From Clostridiales bacterium (lineage in GTDB: Bacteria > Bacillota > Clostridia > Lachnospirales > Lachnospiraceae), in contig JAAYHD010000013.1 of NCBI GenBank assembly GCA_012735495.1, positions 1 to 64,000 on the forward strand: a stretch of DNA of 64,000 nucleotides. Direction: 5' to 3'. Below, in pieces: positions 32,641 through 43,251 of this stretch. The position numbers and the translations under genes are program-made. Below the pieces are notes generated by a model, which made no database searches, was not told the origin of the DNA, and saw nothing but the letters and a program-made list of their open reading frames with translations. Within the stretch, counting starts at the first letter, position 1; each line of letters begins with the position of its first letter.

Positions 32641-34452
32641 TTATTTACGCAATCCACGTTGCTGATTCTTCAACTGTATGCCCAGCTCGTCAAGCTGCTT
32701 TTTGTCCACGACGTTCGGTGCATCCGTCATCAGGCAGGATGCGTCCTTCGTCTTGGGGAATGCTATGACATCGCGTATGTTGTCTTCCTTGGCTATCAGC
32801 ATGATTAGGCGGTCAAAACCGTACGCCAGCCCGGCATGGGGTGGAACGCCGTATTTGAAAGCGTTCAGCAGGAAGCCGAATCTCTCGTAAGCATCTTCCT
32901 TGGTGAATCCAAGAACCTCAAACATCTTCTCCTGTACTTCGCTTTGATGTATTCTGACCGAGCCCCCGCCGATTTCCGTTCCGTTAAGCACAATGTCGTA
33001 AGCCTTTGCCCTTACCTTGCCCGGATCGGTATCCAGCATGTGAATATCCTCGTCCATGGGCATGGTGAACGGGTGGTGCTTTGCCACATACCTGTTTTCC
33101 TCCTCGGAGAACTCCAGCAAGGGGAATTCCGTTACCCACAGGAATTTATAATCATCCTTGTCCAAAAGCCCAAGGTTCCTGGCAAGCTCAAGCCTGAGAT
33201 TGCCCAATACGTCAAAAACAACCTCGTCCTTATCTGCCGCAAAGAGCAGCAGGTCTCCGGGCTTCCCGTCCATGGTCTTTACAAGGACATCAAGCTCTTC
33301 TTCCGTCATGAATTTTGCAAAGGACGACTTGTAGGTTCCGTCAGGATTAACCGCCAGATATGCCAGTCCCTTTGCTCCGAAACCCTTTGCAAAATCCGTC
33401 AGGGCATCCAGCTTCTTTCTTGGCATCTCGGCCTGTCCCTTGGCATTTATTCCGCGGACTGAACCGCCGCTTTCAACAACAGACGCAAAAACACCGAAAC
33501 CGCAATTCTTCACAATATCCGATACGTTCTTAAGCTCCATTCCAAAGCGGATATCCGGCTTGTCGGAGCCATACCTTTCCATGGCTTCCTTATAAGTCAT
33601 CCTTGGTATCGGAAGCTTCACATCAATGCCGGCCGTTTCCTTAAAGAGCCTTTGGATCAGCCTTTCATTCACGCTGATTACGTCATCCACATCCACAAAG
33701 GATAATTCCATATCTATCTGGGTGAATTCCGGCTGGCGGTCTGCACGCAAGTCCTCGTCGCGGAAGCATTTGACTATCTGGAAATACCTGTCGTAACCGG
33801 CGCACATAAGGAGCTGCTTAAACAGCTGCGGTGACTGGGGCAATGCGTAAAACTTGCCGGGATATATTCGGCTTGGGACAAGATAGTCCCTTGCGCCCTC
33901 AGGGGTGCTCTTTGTAAGCACGGGCGTTTCTATCTCTATAAAGCCTTCTTCTATTAAAAACTGGCGCACAATATTGGCGGCCTTGCTTCTTAACATAAGA
34001 TTTCTCTGAAGATCCGGCCTTCTTAAGTCAAGAAACCTGTATTTTAACCGGAGGTCTTCCTTGGTTTTGCTGTCTTCCTCGATCGGGAACGGAGGAACCT
34101 CCGCTTCCGACAGTATCCTTAAACCGGTTGCCCTTATCTCGATATCTCCCGTAACCAGGGCCTGGTTTACGGCGCCCGATCTGGCCTCAACCCTGCCGAC
34201 AACAGCTATGACATACTCGCTTCTAAGCTGCTCGGCTTTCTCAAAGTCCGCACTGCCGACATCCTTTTCCTCAAAGATAATCTGGATTATGCCGGAACGG
34301 TCCCTTAGGTCAACAAATATTATTCCGCCCTTGTTCCTGCTTTTCTGAACCCAACCCATAACGGTTACGGTTTCTCCTATATTGCGGTTTGACAGTTCCG
34401 TACACCGGTGGGTCCTGTGCAATCCTTTCATCGACTCTGCCATATCTTTCAA
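32641..34452 (-). CDS. aspS: Aspartyl-tRNA synthetase
   Basis: RTHRCTELSNRNIGETVTVMGWVQKSRNKGGIIFVDLRDRSGIIQ; class II motifs; GAD domain; GLAYGFDRLIMLI. Confidence 0.97.
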   Translation of the reverse strand: MKDMAESMKGLHRTHRCTELSNRNIGETVTVMGWVQKSRNKGGIIFVDLRDRSGIIQIIFEEKDVGSADFEKAEQLRSEYVIAVVGRVEARSGAVNQALVTGDIEIRATGLRILSEAEVPPFPIEEDSKTKEDLRLKYRFLDLRRPDLQRNLMLRSKAANIVRQFLIEEGFIEIETPVLTKSTPEGARDYLVPSRIYPGKFYALPQSPQLFKQLLMCAGYDRYFQIVKCFRDEDLRADRQPEFTQIDMELSFVDVDDVISVNERLIQRLFKETAGIDVKLPIPRMTYKEAMERYGSDKPDIRFGMELKNVSDIVKNCGFGVFASVVESGGSVRGINAKGQAEMPRKKLDALTDFAKGFGAKGLAYLAVNPDGTYKSSFAKFMTEEELDVLVKTMDGKPGDLLLFAADKDEVVFDVLGNLRLELARNLGLLDKDDYKFLWVTEFPLLEFSEEENRYVAKHHPFTMPMDEDIHMLDTDPGKVRAKAYDIVLNGTEIGGGSVRIHQSEVQEKMFEVLGFTKEDAYERFGFLLNAFKYGVPPHAGLAYGFDRLIMLIAKEDNIRDVIAFPKTKDASCLMTDAPNVVDKKQLDELGIQLKNQQRGLRK

Positions 34453-34457
34453 TCTCC

Positions 34458-34763
34458 TTAATCTATATAATAATCATAACATTTTCTGTTGCATGTCCTG
34501 GGTCTTACATAATATCTTGCCACCCGCTCATGCTCCGGATGGGTAATATACGCTTTGTATGCCTCTTCGCTTTCAAACACCGCGTCCAGCAGTATATCGG
34601 CATCTGATGAAAACATAGCTTTTGTCAGCACCTGTATTGATACAATCCCATCAATAAGGTCCTTTAGGTTCTCCAGTTCCCTCCTGATTTCTTCACCATA
34701 CAGCTTTTGCTCTTCATCGGATAATTCCGCCCTGAAATCCCAAGCCACAATATGCTTAATCAT
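34458..34763 (-). CDS. Dabb-family (stress-responsive A/B barrel) protein
   Basis: MIKHIVAWDFRAELSDEE...EAYKAYITHPEHERVARYYVRP. Confidence 0.88.
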   Translation of the reverse strand: MIKHIVAWDFRAELSDEEQKLYGEEIRRELENLKDLIDGIVSIQVLTKAMFSSDADILLDAVFESEEAYKAYITHPEHERVARYYVRPRTCNRKCYDYYID

Positions 34764-34810
34764 TCCGCTCCTCCTTACCGGTTTGTAATAATATTATAGT
34801 AATCGGCAAT

Positions 34811-36070
34811 TTAAGCTTTTTTACATAATTCAATAATATCCTGGATTTTATCAATGGCAACCTCGGTTTCATTACCCGTATCCATGTTTTTTATCCTAGC
34901 CCTGCCTGCCGCCAGTTCATCCGCGCCAACCACCATCGTATGCCTTGCTCCGATTTTATTGGCATATTTCATCTGGGCTTTTACACTCCGGTCCATATAA
35001 TCGGTTTCAATTATAAGCCCTTCCCGCCTTAGCTTGTTTACCAGCTTGTATGCCGCAACCCTGGATTCCCTTCCGAGTATTCCGACGTAAAGGTCGACGG
35101 CCGGCTCGGGACCAAGATCTATACCTTCCGCGTCAAGCTCTTTTATGAGCCTTTCTATTCCGCATCCAAAGCCCAATGCCGGTATATCCTGTTTTCCGTC
35201 AATCTCGCTTATAAGGTTGTCATATCTTCCGCCGCCGCATATTGTCAGTCCCTCACTGTTTACGAATTCAAAAACGGTCTTGGTATAATAATCCAGGCCT
35301 CTGACAATTCCCGAATCAACCTGGTAGGCTATATTCATTTCATCCAGCAGGCTTTTAAGCTCCTCAAAATGCTCCCTGCATTCATCGTCCAGGTAGTCGA
35401 TTGTCCTAGGCGCGTTCTTCATAATCTCATGGCATGTGGGAACCTTGCAGTCCAGGACCCGCAGCGGGTTCTTTGCCATTCTTTCCTTGCATGTGCCGCA
35501 CAGCTCATTCTCATGCTTATTAAGAAAATCCAGCAGCACATCGTTGTATGTCCTTCTGCAGTTTCTGCATCCTATGCTGTTTATATACAGGTTAACACCC
35601 TTTAAACCCAGCTCATTAAAGAAATCATTCAATAGGGAAATAATCTCAACCTCAGCAAGAGGGCCTGCCGAACCGAAGAACTCAACACCGAACTGGTGAT
35701 GCTGCCTGAGCCTTCCGCTCTGCGGATTCTCATAACGGAAAACCGGTGTAATATAAAACAGCTTGATAGGCTGGCTTTCCGCAAACAGGCTGTTTTCCAG
35801 GTAAGCCCGGACCGCGCCGGCGGTCCCCTCCGGTTTAAGGGTGATGCTTCTGTTGCCCTTGTCCATGAAGGTATACATCTCCTTCTGGACCACGTCGGTG
35901 GTTTCTCCTACGCCTCTCTGAAACAGTACAGTATGCTCAAAAACAGGGGTGATTATTTCCTTGACATTATATGTCCTGCAGATTTTTCTTGCAATATCTT
36001 CAATAATTGTCCTTTTATGCATTTCCGAACCATACCAGTCCTGTGTTCCCTTCGGTCTTTGCGTGATCAT
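34811..36070 (-). CDS. hisS: Histidyl-tRNA synthetase
   Basis: [71 protein letters not shown]. Confidence 0.97.
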   Translation of the reverse strand: MITQRPKGTQDWYGSEMHKRTIIEDIARKICRTYNVKEIITPVFEHTVLFQRGVGETTDVVQKEMYTFMDKGNRSITLKPEGTAGAVRAYLENSLFAESQPIKLFYITPVFRYENPQSGRLRQHHQFGVEFFGSAGPLAEVEIISLLNDFFNELGLKGVNLYINSIGCRNCRRTYNDVLLDFLNKHENELCGTCKERMAKNPLRVLDCKVPTCHEIMKNAPRTIDYLDDECREHFEELKSLLDEMNIAYQVDSGIVRGLDYYTKTVFEFVNSEGLTICGGGRYDNLISEIDGKQDIPALGFGCGIERLIKELDAEGIDLGPEPAVDLYVGILGRESRVAAYKLVNKLRREGLIIETDYMDRSVKAQMKYANKIGARHTMVVGADELAAGRARIKNMDTGNETEVAIDKIQDIIELCKKA

Positions 36071-36111
36071 TCCAAACCTCCCATGCTAATCCTTTAGTTC
36101 ATATAAGTATA

Positions 36112-37602
36112 CTATAAACCCGGATTATTTAACAAGAACTCTTTTTTTCTGTTTATCATTTCATCTATTCTACCGATGTAGTCTTTTAACGCTTTCACAT
36201 TCTCAACCCGCTCGATTTTATTCATGTCATGAAAGACGAATTTCGACATAGCGCCTGCGCCCATCGCAAGTATGGTCTGCTTTTCTTCCATAATCAGAAT
36301 ATTATAGAGCCCTTCCCTGCCATGGCGGGCATAGCCGATGTTCTCAAGATTATCTTCCATATTCTTTTGCCTGTAGAGATAATATGGCAGATAACCGTTC
36401 TTACATGCATACTCCCTGGTAATCCGCAGCATCTCGGCGGTATTCTGCGCCCTTAGGCCCCTGTATTGATCCTTTTCAATGTTGAGCCTTGCCGCACGCT
36501 TTATGGCCAGGGTATGAACGGTAAGGCTTTCGGGGTCAAGGGGTCTTATCTTCTCCAAGGTATCCCTTACATCCGAAGGGGTCTCCCCTAGCAAACCGAT
36601 TATAATGTCCATGTTTATATTGTCGAAGCCTAAATCCCTTGCCATTCGGAATGCGTCGTTTATCTGCTCCACCGTATGCCTTCGCCCTATCAGGTCCAGG
36701 GTCCTTTGCTGCATGGACTGGGGATTGACGGATATCCTGTTGACACCGTGGCTTTTTATAACCTCAAGCTTCTCCCTTGTAATGCTGTCCGGCCGGCCTG
36801 CTTCGACACAGAATTCCCTTACATGGGTAAAATCGTACAGGTCTTTTATCAGCCAAAGAAGCCGGTCAAGCTGCCTTGCCGACAGTGTTGTCGGTGTTCC
36901 TCCGCCCAGGTAAACCGTCGACAGCTTTTTGTCCGGAAAACATGTGGAACCGTATCGCAGCTCCTTTTCCAGGGCATTAAGATAATCCTCAACAAGATCC
37001 CCGTGCTTTTCTATAGAGTACGAGGTAAACGAGCAATACAGGCATGTGCTCGGACAGAAGGGAATTCCGATGTACAGGCTGTAGCCGTTCTTATAGTCCA
37101 TCTCCGTAAGGATCTCCAGTTCCCGCCTGGCTATTTGAATACTTGTCTCGGTCTTTTCCCGTGAGCACAGGTATTCCTCTGCCATTTTATCAAAGATTGC
37201 CTCTTCACCGGCCCCTTTTTCAAGCATTTCATATACAAGCTTGACGGGCCTTATGCCCGTCAGTATGCCCCAGGGCAGTTCCTTGCCGGTTAAGGAAGAA
37301 AGTATGCCGTACAGCCCGCGCTTTATTGCATTCTTGTGAGCCTGCCTGTCCTTTTCCGGGTTCGGAACATCAATGGCCGACTCATGCCTTTTTCCTGTGC
37401 CGTCGGTAATAAAAATACCGGCACTGCCACATTCTATGCTTATCCTGATGGTGCTTGCAGAATCATTACCGGTGCCGGCACAAACATCCATATTCTTATC
37501 GGTGATTTCAGACACCTTGATATCCTCTTCCGGATAGAAAGCCTTTACAAGGGGATATATATCATTTTCATATGCTGTATCCGATAAATAAATCCGAATC
37601 AT
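36112..37602 (-). CDS. hemZ: Oxygen-independent coproporphyrinogen III oxidase-like radical SAM protein HemZ
   Basis: SLYIGIPFCPSTCLYCSF (CxxxCxxC), TVYLGGGTPTTLS; position next to hisS. Confidence 0.93.
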   Translation of the reverse strand: MIRIYLSDTAYENDIYPLVKAFYPEEDIKVSEITDKNMDVCAGTGNDSASTIRISIECGSAGIFITDGTGKRHESAIDVPNPEKDRQAHKNAIKRGLYGILSSLTGKELPWGILTGIRPVKLVYEMLEKGAGEEAIFDKMAEEYLCSREKTETSIQIARRELEILTEMDYKNGYSLYIGIPFCPSTCLYCSFTSYSIEKHGDLVEDYLNALEKELRYGSTCFPDKKLSTVYLGGGTPTTLSARQLDRLLWLIKDLYDFTHVREFCVEAGRPDSITREKLEVIKSHGVNRISVNPQSMQQRTLDLIGRRHTVEQINDAFRMARDLGFDNINMDIIIGLLGETPSDVRDTLEKIRPLDPESLTVHTLAIKRAARLNIEKDQYRGLRAQNTAEMLRITREYACKNGYLPYYLYRQKNMEDNLENIGYARHGREGLYNILIMEEKQTILAMGAGAMSKFVFHDMNKIERVENVKALKDYIGRIDEMINRKKEFLLNNPGL

Positions 37603-37620
37603 TGCCTCTCCTGTTATTGT

Positions 37621-38250
37621 TTAAAGGTAGGGGTTGAAAACCCTTTCATGGCCTATGGTTGTCGGTCTTCCATGGCCGGGATAGACTTCCGTATCGTCAG
37701 GAAGGGACATAAGCCTGTTTTGAATGGATTCTATCAGAATCCTGTGGCTTCCCGTGGGAAAATCCGTCCTACCTACGCTTTCGTAAAACAGCGTATCTCC
37801 GCTGAACACCATTTTATATTCCTCAAGAAAGTAACATACTCCTCCGCCTGTATGGCCTGGTGTATGGATTACCTTCCATGTAAGCCCCGCCAATTCAAGC
37901 ATATCATTATCACGAACCGCAACATCCGGCCTTAAGCTTATTCCTCCTCCCATATGGGCGGATACGTTAAGCTCCGGATCTCCCAGCAAGTCCGCTTCCT
38001 CTTCATGGGCATATATGGGCGCGTCCGTAAGTCTTTTAAGCTCCGGTGCCGCCGTAATATGATCGAAATGACCGTGGGTAAGCAATATCGCTTTACATTC
38101 CAGGTCATTTTCCGTTAAGTATTTATATATTCTGTTGGCATTGTCACCGGGATCGATTACAACCACTTCGTTTGAATCCGGTTTTCCTACTATATAGCAG
38201 TTGTTCTGGACTATTCCCAGTACCAGAGTCTTAATACGGATTTTTCTCAT
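37621..38250 (-). CDS. MBL-fold metallohydrolase (glyoxalase II-like)
   Basis: LLTHGHFDHITAAPELK, HTPGHTGGGVCYF, VYPGHGRPTTIGHER. Confidence 0.95.
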   Translation of the reverse strand: MRKIRIKTLVLGIVQNNCYIVGKPDSNEVVVIDPGDNANRIYKYLTENDLECKAILLTHGHFDHITAAPELKRLTDAPIYAHEEEADLLGDPELNVSAHMGGGISLRPDVAVRDNDMLELAGLTWKVIHTPGHTGGGVCYFLEEYKMVFSGDTLFYESVGRTDFPTGSHRILIESIQNRLMSLPDDTEVYPGHGRPTTIGHERVFNPYL

Positions 38251-38295
38251 ATTATACCCCTATCCTGTTTATAGTGTGTTTTAATTACGGCCATA

Positions 38296-40596
38296 TCAGC
38301 CCGCGGTGCGCTCAATGTCCAGCACGCTTTCCACGTTCCTGATTTTTGCGATTATTTCATTGAGCTGTTCGACACCGTTTATCTCAAATCCGATGCTGAT
38401 TGATGCCGTTCCCTGTTTGCTGGTGCGCACGTTCATGGAAGTCACATCTATCTTGTTTTCCGTAAGCACCCTTGATATATCTACAAGAACGCCGGTTCTG
38501 TTATTCGCATATATTTTTATTTCGGCAGGATATACTCCCGAATCCTTGCCCGCCTGAACGTCCCATTCGGCTTCGATAAGCCTTGCCCGGTCATCCTCGG
38601 GCAGGTTGATGACATTGATACAGTCGGTCCTGTGTATGGATATTCCTCTTCCTCTTGTAACAAAACCGATGATTTCGTCGCCCGGAACGGGGCTGCAGCA
38701 TTTTGAAAACCTGACCGCCAAATCATGAATACCTTTAACAATAATCCCGCTCTTGGATTTCTTTTCTTCCGGTTTGAGATCCTTGGTTTCAGATATTATT
38801 TCAAGCAGGTTCTCATCGGTAATTTCCAGCTTGTTCTTCTTGCGGTATTCCTCCTGCAGCCGGTTGATAACCTGGCTTTCCTTAAGTCCTCCATGCCCGA
38901 TTGCGGCAAGCAGGGAATCCCAATCCTTGAAACCGTACTTTCTCATTACCACTTCGGTGTATTCCGGTTTCAGCAGATCGCTTAAGGCAATGTTCTTCTG
39001 CTTGCAGTAGTTTGCCAGCAGTTCCTTGCCTTTGACTATATTGTCTTCCTTTAATACCGATTTAAACCATTGGTTAATCTTGCTTTTAGCCTGGGTGCTC
39101 TTGACTATCTTCAGCCAGTCGCGGCTGGGACCCTTTGAATTCTGGGATGTAATGATTTCGACCCTGTCACCGTTTTGAATGACATAATCTATAGGCACCA
39201 GCTTGCCGTTAACCCTGGCTCCAACCATCTTGTTTCCAACGGCACTGTGAATGCTGTATGCAAAGTCTATGGTATTCGATCCCCTGGGCAGGGTCTTGAC
39301 ATCGCCCTTTGGAGTAAACGCATAAACGCTGTCGGAGAACAGGTCGAAGTCATTTTTCAGAAGGCTTAGGAATTCCCTGTTGTCGGACATGTCTCTCTGC
39401 CATTCCAGTACCTGCCTAAGCCATGCCAGCTTCTCCTCTTCCGCCGTGGTGGTCTTCTTTCCGTCCACACCCTCCTTGTACTTCCAATGTGCCGCGATTC
39501 CGTATTCCGCCGTTCTGTGCATCTCGAAGGTTCTTATCTGTACCTCGAAGGGCTGTCCCTTGGGCCCTATAAGGGTTGTATGAAGGGACTGGTACATGTT
39601 GGGCTTCGGCATGGCGATGTAATCCTTGAACCTTCCCGGGATCGGCTTATACATCTCATGTATGACACCCAGGGCCGCGTAACAGTCCTTGACGGTTTCC
39701 ACTATTATGCGGATGGCAAACAAATCGTAAATCTGCTCCAGGGTTTTATTCTGGTTGACCATTTTCTTGTATATACTGAAGAAATGCTTGATTCTTCCGT
39801 CAATCTTGGCAGGTATCCCGGCATTGTCGATATGCGCTTTGACCTCCTCCACAATGCTGTCGATATATTCCTGCCGCTCGCTTCTTTTTGAAGCTATCTT
39901 TTCCGCCAGTTCCTTGTATACCTCGGGCTCCAGGTATTTTAATGACAAATCGTCCAGCTCAACCTTGATTTTGGATATACCAAGCCTCTGTGCTATGGGT
40001 GCGTAGATATCCATGGTTTCCCTGGCGATTTCCTTTTGCTTATCCTCGGGCATGTATTTCAATGTGCGCATGTTATGAAGCCTGTCTGCCAGCTTGATCA
40101 GTATGACACGGATATCCTTGGCCATGGCCAAAAACATCTTTCTCAAATTCTCAGCCTGAACCTCCACCTTGTCCTTGGAGTATTTGAGCTGTGTCAGCTT
40201 TGTAACGCCGTCCACCAGCAGGGCGACTTCTTCGGAGAACATTTCAGCCACCTGTGAAATTGTGATATCCGTATCCTCAACCACATCGTGAAGGATTCCG
40301 GCAACCATGCTTTCCTTGTCCAACTCCAGGTCGGCCAGTATATACGCCACGCTCAGGGGATGCACAATATAAGGCTCCCCTGATTTGCGATACTGGTCCT
40401 TGTGTGCAGTCATCGCCAAATCATACGCCTTTTCCAGCATGGAGATGTCCGCAGAAGGATGGTATGAAATTACCCTGTCAATCAGCTTTTTGTAAAGCTG
40501 CTCAGGCGAAATAAAGTCAGCAGGTACGGCAGCCGCTGGCTTATTCGTCATCTCTTGTTTCATAATATCATCCTTATCCATAGCAACAATCTCCAT
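38296..40596 (-). CDS. relA: Bifunctional (p)ppGpp synthetase/hydrolase (RelA/SpoT)
   Basis: HD domain ILHDVVEDTDIT...KLADRLHNMRTL; synthetase; TGS; C-terminal ACT. Confidence 0.97.
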   Translation of the reverse strand: MEIVAMDKDDIMKQEMTNKPAAAVPADFISPEQLYKKLIDRVISYHPSADISMLEKAYDLAMTAHKDQYRKSGEPYIVHPLSVAYILADLELDKESMVAGILHDVVEDTDITISQVAEMFSEEVALLVDGVTKLTQLKYSKDKVEVQAENLRKMFLAMAKDIRVILIKLADRLHNMRTLKYMPEDKQKEIARETMDIYAPIAQRLGISKIKVELDDLSLKYLEPEVYKELAEKIASKRSERQEYIDSIVEEVKAHIDNAGIPAKIDGRIKHFFSIYKKMVNQNKTLEQIYDLFAIRIIVETVKDCYAALGVIHEMYKPIPGRFKDYIAMPKPNMYQSLHTTLIGPKGQPFEVQIRTFEMHRTAEYGIAAHWKYKEGVDGKKTTTAEEEKLAWLRQVLEWQRDMSDNREFLSLLKNDFDLFSDSVYAFTPKGDVKTLPRGSNTIDFAYSIHSAVGNKMVGARVNGKLVPIDYVIQNGDRVEIITSQNSKGPSRDWLKIVKSTQAKSKINQWFKSVLKEDNIVKGKELLANYCKQKNIALSDLLKPEYTEVVMRKYGFKDWDSLLAAIGHGGLKESQVINRLQEEYRKKNKLEITDENLLEIISETKDLKPEEKKSKSGIIVKGIHDLAVRFSKCCSPVPGDEIIGFVTRGRGISIHRTDCINVINLPEDDRARLIEAEWDVQAGKDSGVYPAEIKIYANNRTGVLVDISRVLTENKIDVTSMNVRTSKQGTASISIGFEINGVEQLNEIIAKIRNVESVLDIERTAG

Positions 40597-40612
40597 AACC
40601 CATCAACCACAA

Positions 40613-41134
40613 TCAATCATACTGCACTACGGAATCCACATCGTATTTTGCCAGTTTTTTTCTTCCGTTTAAGGATTTCAGCTCTATCAAAAAGATAATC
40701 TTTACAACTGTTCCGCCAAGCATCTCAACAAGCTTTGTAATAGCCTCAATTGTGCCTCCGGTGGCAATCAAATCGTCGATAATAACCACCTTCTGCCCCG
40801 GTTTAATGGCATCCTTGTGAATCTCAATCGTTGTTTTGCCGTACTCCAGTTCATAATCCATGGAAATTGTGTCGCAAGGAAGCTTTCCCGGTTTTCTTAC
40901 GGGAACAAATGCCTTGTTCATATTGTAAGCAATAGGCACGCCAAAAATAAATCCCCTGGATTCAGGTCCAACGATAAGGTCGAAATCGACATCCTGAACC
41001 AACTCCTGCAATTTGTCAATTGCAAGCCTGAGCCCTTCCTTGCTCTGCAGCACGGTTGTTATATCCCGGAACAATATCCCGCGTTCCGGGAAATCCGGTA
41101 TTGTTCTAATATAGTCTTTTAAATCCTTCATTTT
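40613..41134 (-). CDS. apt: Adenine phosphoribosyltransferase
   Basis: MKDLKDYIRTIPDFPERGILFRDITTVL, PRPP motif VVIIDDLIATGGTIEA; start trimmed. Confidence 0.97.
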   Translation of the reverse strand, partial: KMKDLKDYIRTIPDFPERGILFRDITTVLQSKEGLRLAIDKLQELVQDVDFDLIVGPESRGFIFGVPIAYNMNKAFVPVRKPGKLPCDTISMDYELEYGKTTIEIHKDAIKPGQKVVIIDDLIATGGTIEAITKLVEMLGGTVVKIIFLIELKSLNGRKKLAKYDVDSVVQYD

Positions 41135-41266
41135 ACATCCTAACCTTTCCAGCTTGTTATCGTTAAGCCCTTTATAGATGATAATTATACCACTTTCGTC
41201 AACCATTCGCAAAGTATTATTAAGAATTATCAGTAAAATACGGGTTGTTTCACGTTTTTACACATC

Positions 41267-43024
41267 CTACCTGTAATTCTGTATCACAATTTGAACACTT
41301 TTATTACCATTGTATTCATTGATTCTTGGATAGTATGTGATGGTAAGCTTCACATTGCTTCGTCTGCCCGTCATAAGCCTGTCAATCTCGTCCTTTCCGT
41401 AATTTTCCTCTATGTACTTGAAAAACCCTTCGACATCCCCGAAATACAAGGCATCCATTTCTCTGCCATATGTGTTGACAACCCTGAGTTTCAGTCCGTT
41501 TGAGTTCTTCCCCAGTACATACATGGATTTTACGGCCAGGTCCTTTTCCGCAAACAGCGGCCTTTCATTTCCGTTGCCAAAGGGTTCGAGAAGCTTAAGT
41601 TCATTAACCAGCTCTTCGGTAATGTATCCCAATGGGAGCAATATGTCTATAACCACCTTGGGCCTAAGCATGTCTTTGGTCAACCGGGAGCTTTCGTTCA
41701 AGGCTTTTCTTAATGGTTCTATATTTTCACGGCTGATTGAGAATCCCGCCGCCATGGGATGACCGCCGACCTTTATCATCAGGTCCCTGTGCTTCGACAG
41801 CTCTTCAATCATATTATAGTTTTCAATGGACCTTCCCGATCCTTTGACACTGTCGACGGAATCGGCAAGTATCAGGGTCGGCCTGTGAAATCTTTCGCGG
41901 ACCTTTCCCGCAATGATACCAGCTATACTTTCATGGCAGTCCGGAAGATATATGACAAGCACCGTATCCTCGAGCATGCCCTGTTCTTCCGCCGTCATTA
42001 CGGCCTTTTTGGTATATTCCGCCGTCATATCCTTTCGTTCGTCATTCAGCCTTCTTAGCTCCGCGGCCAGGGTAACCGCTTCGTCCCTGTCCCCGGATAA
42101 AAGAAGAGCAAGGCCTTTCTTAGCGGTATCAAGCCTTCCTGAAGCATTAAGGCATGGGCCAATTATAAATCCGAGGTAAAATGCCGACAGCCTTTCCTTA
42201 TCAATCTGGCAGGCATCCATTAGCGCAAGCAGGCCTATATTCCGGGTTTTCTTAAGATACTCCAGCCCGTATTTGACGATAACCCTATTTTCATCCACCA
42301 GTTCCATAACATCGCAAACGGTGGCAATTGCCGCATATGAAACCAACTCTTCCTCATAAGCCTGTCTGCCGGGCACCTCATACCTGTCAAGCAGCGCCAA
42401 TGCCAGCTTGTAGGCAATAGCTCCGCCGCACAGGCCTTTAAACGGGTATGTGCAATCGGGCTGCTTCGGATTGATTACGGCATCCGCTTCCGGAAGAATT
42501 ATGCTGTTATCCTCCGCTGCCTGGAGGCTGTGATGGTCCGTAACAATCACCGTCATCCCGTATTCCTTTGCTCTTCTTATCTCATCAACGGCTACAATAC
42601 CGTTATCGCAGGTTAGAATTGTATCGACCTTGTCCTTCCATGCTTCCTCCACAATTCTTAGGTTTATGCCGTAGCCGTCGTTTATCCTGTCGGGTATGTC
42701 ATAATCCGCATCGGCTCCGACCATTGTTAATGTCCGGTACAATATATATGTTGACATGACCCCGTCAACATCATAATCGCCGATAATCCGTATCTTCTTT
42801 CCCGCTTCAATTTTCTGCTGAAGGATATCGCAGGCCTTTGCCATGTCCTTCATCTGAAAAGGGCTGTAGATGTTGTCCCTGCCCGGATATAAAAATGCCC
42901 GTATCTGCCCCGGTTCCTTAAGCCCCCTATTTACAAGGCATCGGGCCAATACCTCACTAATATTGCATTTTTCCATTATGTAACGGAAATCGGCCTTTAT
43001 ATTCTTAATCACCCAGTTTTCCAA
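41267..43024 (-). CDS. recJ: Single-stranded-DNA exonuclease RecJ
   Basis: IRIIGDYDVDGVMSTYILYRTL, VTDHHSL, GPCLNASGRLDTAKKGL; DHH/DHHA1. Confidence 0.96.
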   Translation of the reverse strand: MENWVIKNIKADFRYIMEKCNISEVLARCLVNRGLKEPGQIRAFLYPGRDNIYSPFQMKDMAKACDILQQKIEAGKKIRIIGDYDVDGVMSTYILYRTLTMVGADADYDIPDRINDGYGINLRIVEEAWKDKVDTILTCDNGIVAVDEIRRAKEYGMTVIVTDHHSLQAAEDNSIILPEADAVINPKQPDCTYPFKGLCGGAIAYKLALALLDRYEVPGRQAYEEELVSYAAIATVCDVMELVDENRVIVKYGLEYLKKTRNIGLLALMDACQIDKERLSAFYLGFIIGPCLNASGRLDTAKKGLALLLSGDRDEAVTLAAELRRLNDERKDMTAEYTKKAVMTAEEQGMLEDTVLVIYLPDCHESIAGIIAGKVRERFHRPTLILADSVDSVKGSGRSIENYNMIEELSKHRDLMIKVGGHPMAAGFSISRENIEPLRKALNESSRLTKDMLRPKVVIDILLPLGYITEELVNELKLLEPFGNGNERPLFAEKDLAVKSMYVLGKNSNGLKLRVVNTYGREMDALYFGDVEGFFKYIEENYGKDEIDRLMTGRRSNVKLTITYYPRINEYNGNKSVQIVIQNYR

Positions 43025-43251
43025 AGCTTTCTCCTGCCTTATGCTTCAATGATTCGGCAAACCGCCGGATTACTCATCATATTCTAGCATATTATAAATA
43101 TTTTGTTAATATTGGATTATCCTAATAATATATTGCGCCGCCTGTTAACGGTATGCTATAATATATCATATGGTAATGATTACTACTTATTGTCATATTA
43201 AAGTCCCTGTAAGTTGGCAATACATATTATTTGGAAAGGCAAGGTGAAGTA

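Noticed and set aside
32836-33462. 208-aa plus-strand ORF
   Set aside because: Entirely antisense to aspS, a strongly conserved gene.
32641-43024. Possible T-box riboswitch upstream of hisS or aspS
   Set aside because: Gaps before hisS and aspS are too short (tens of bp or less) and I see no T-box sequence; these appear to be internal operon genes.
32641-43024. recJ-apt-relA-MBL-hemZ-hisS-aspS cluster as a novel system
   Set aside because: A conserved housekeeping arrangement in Clostridia; only the Dabb gene between hisS and aspS is slightly unusual.
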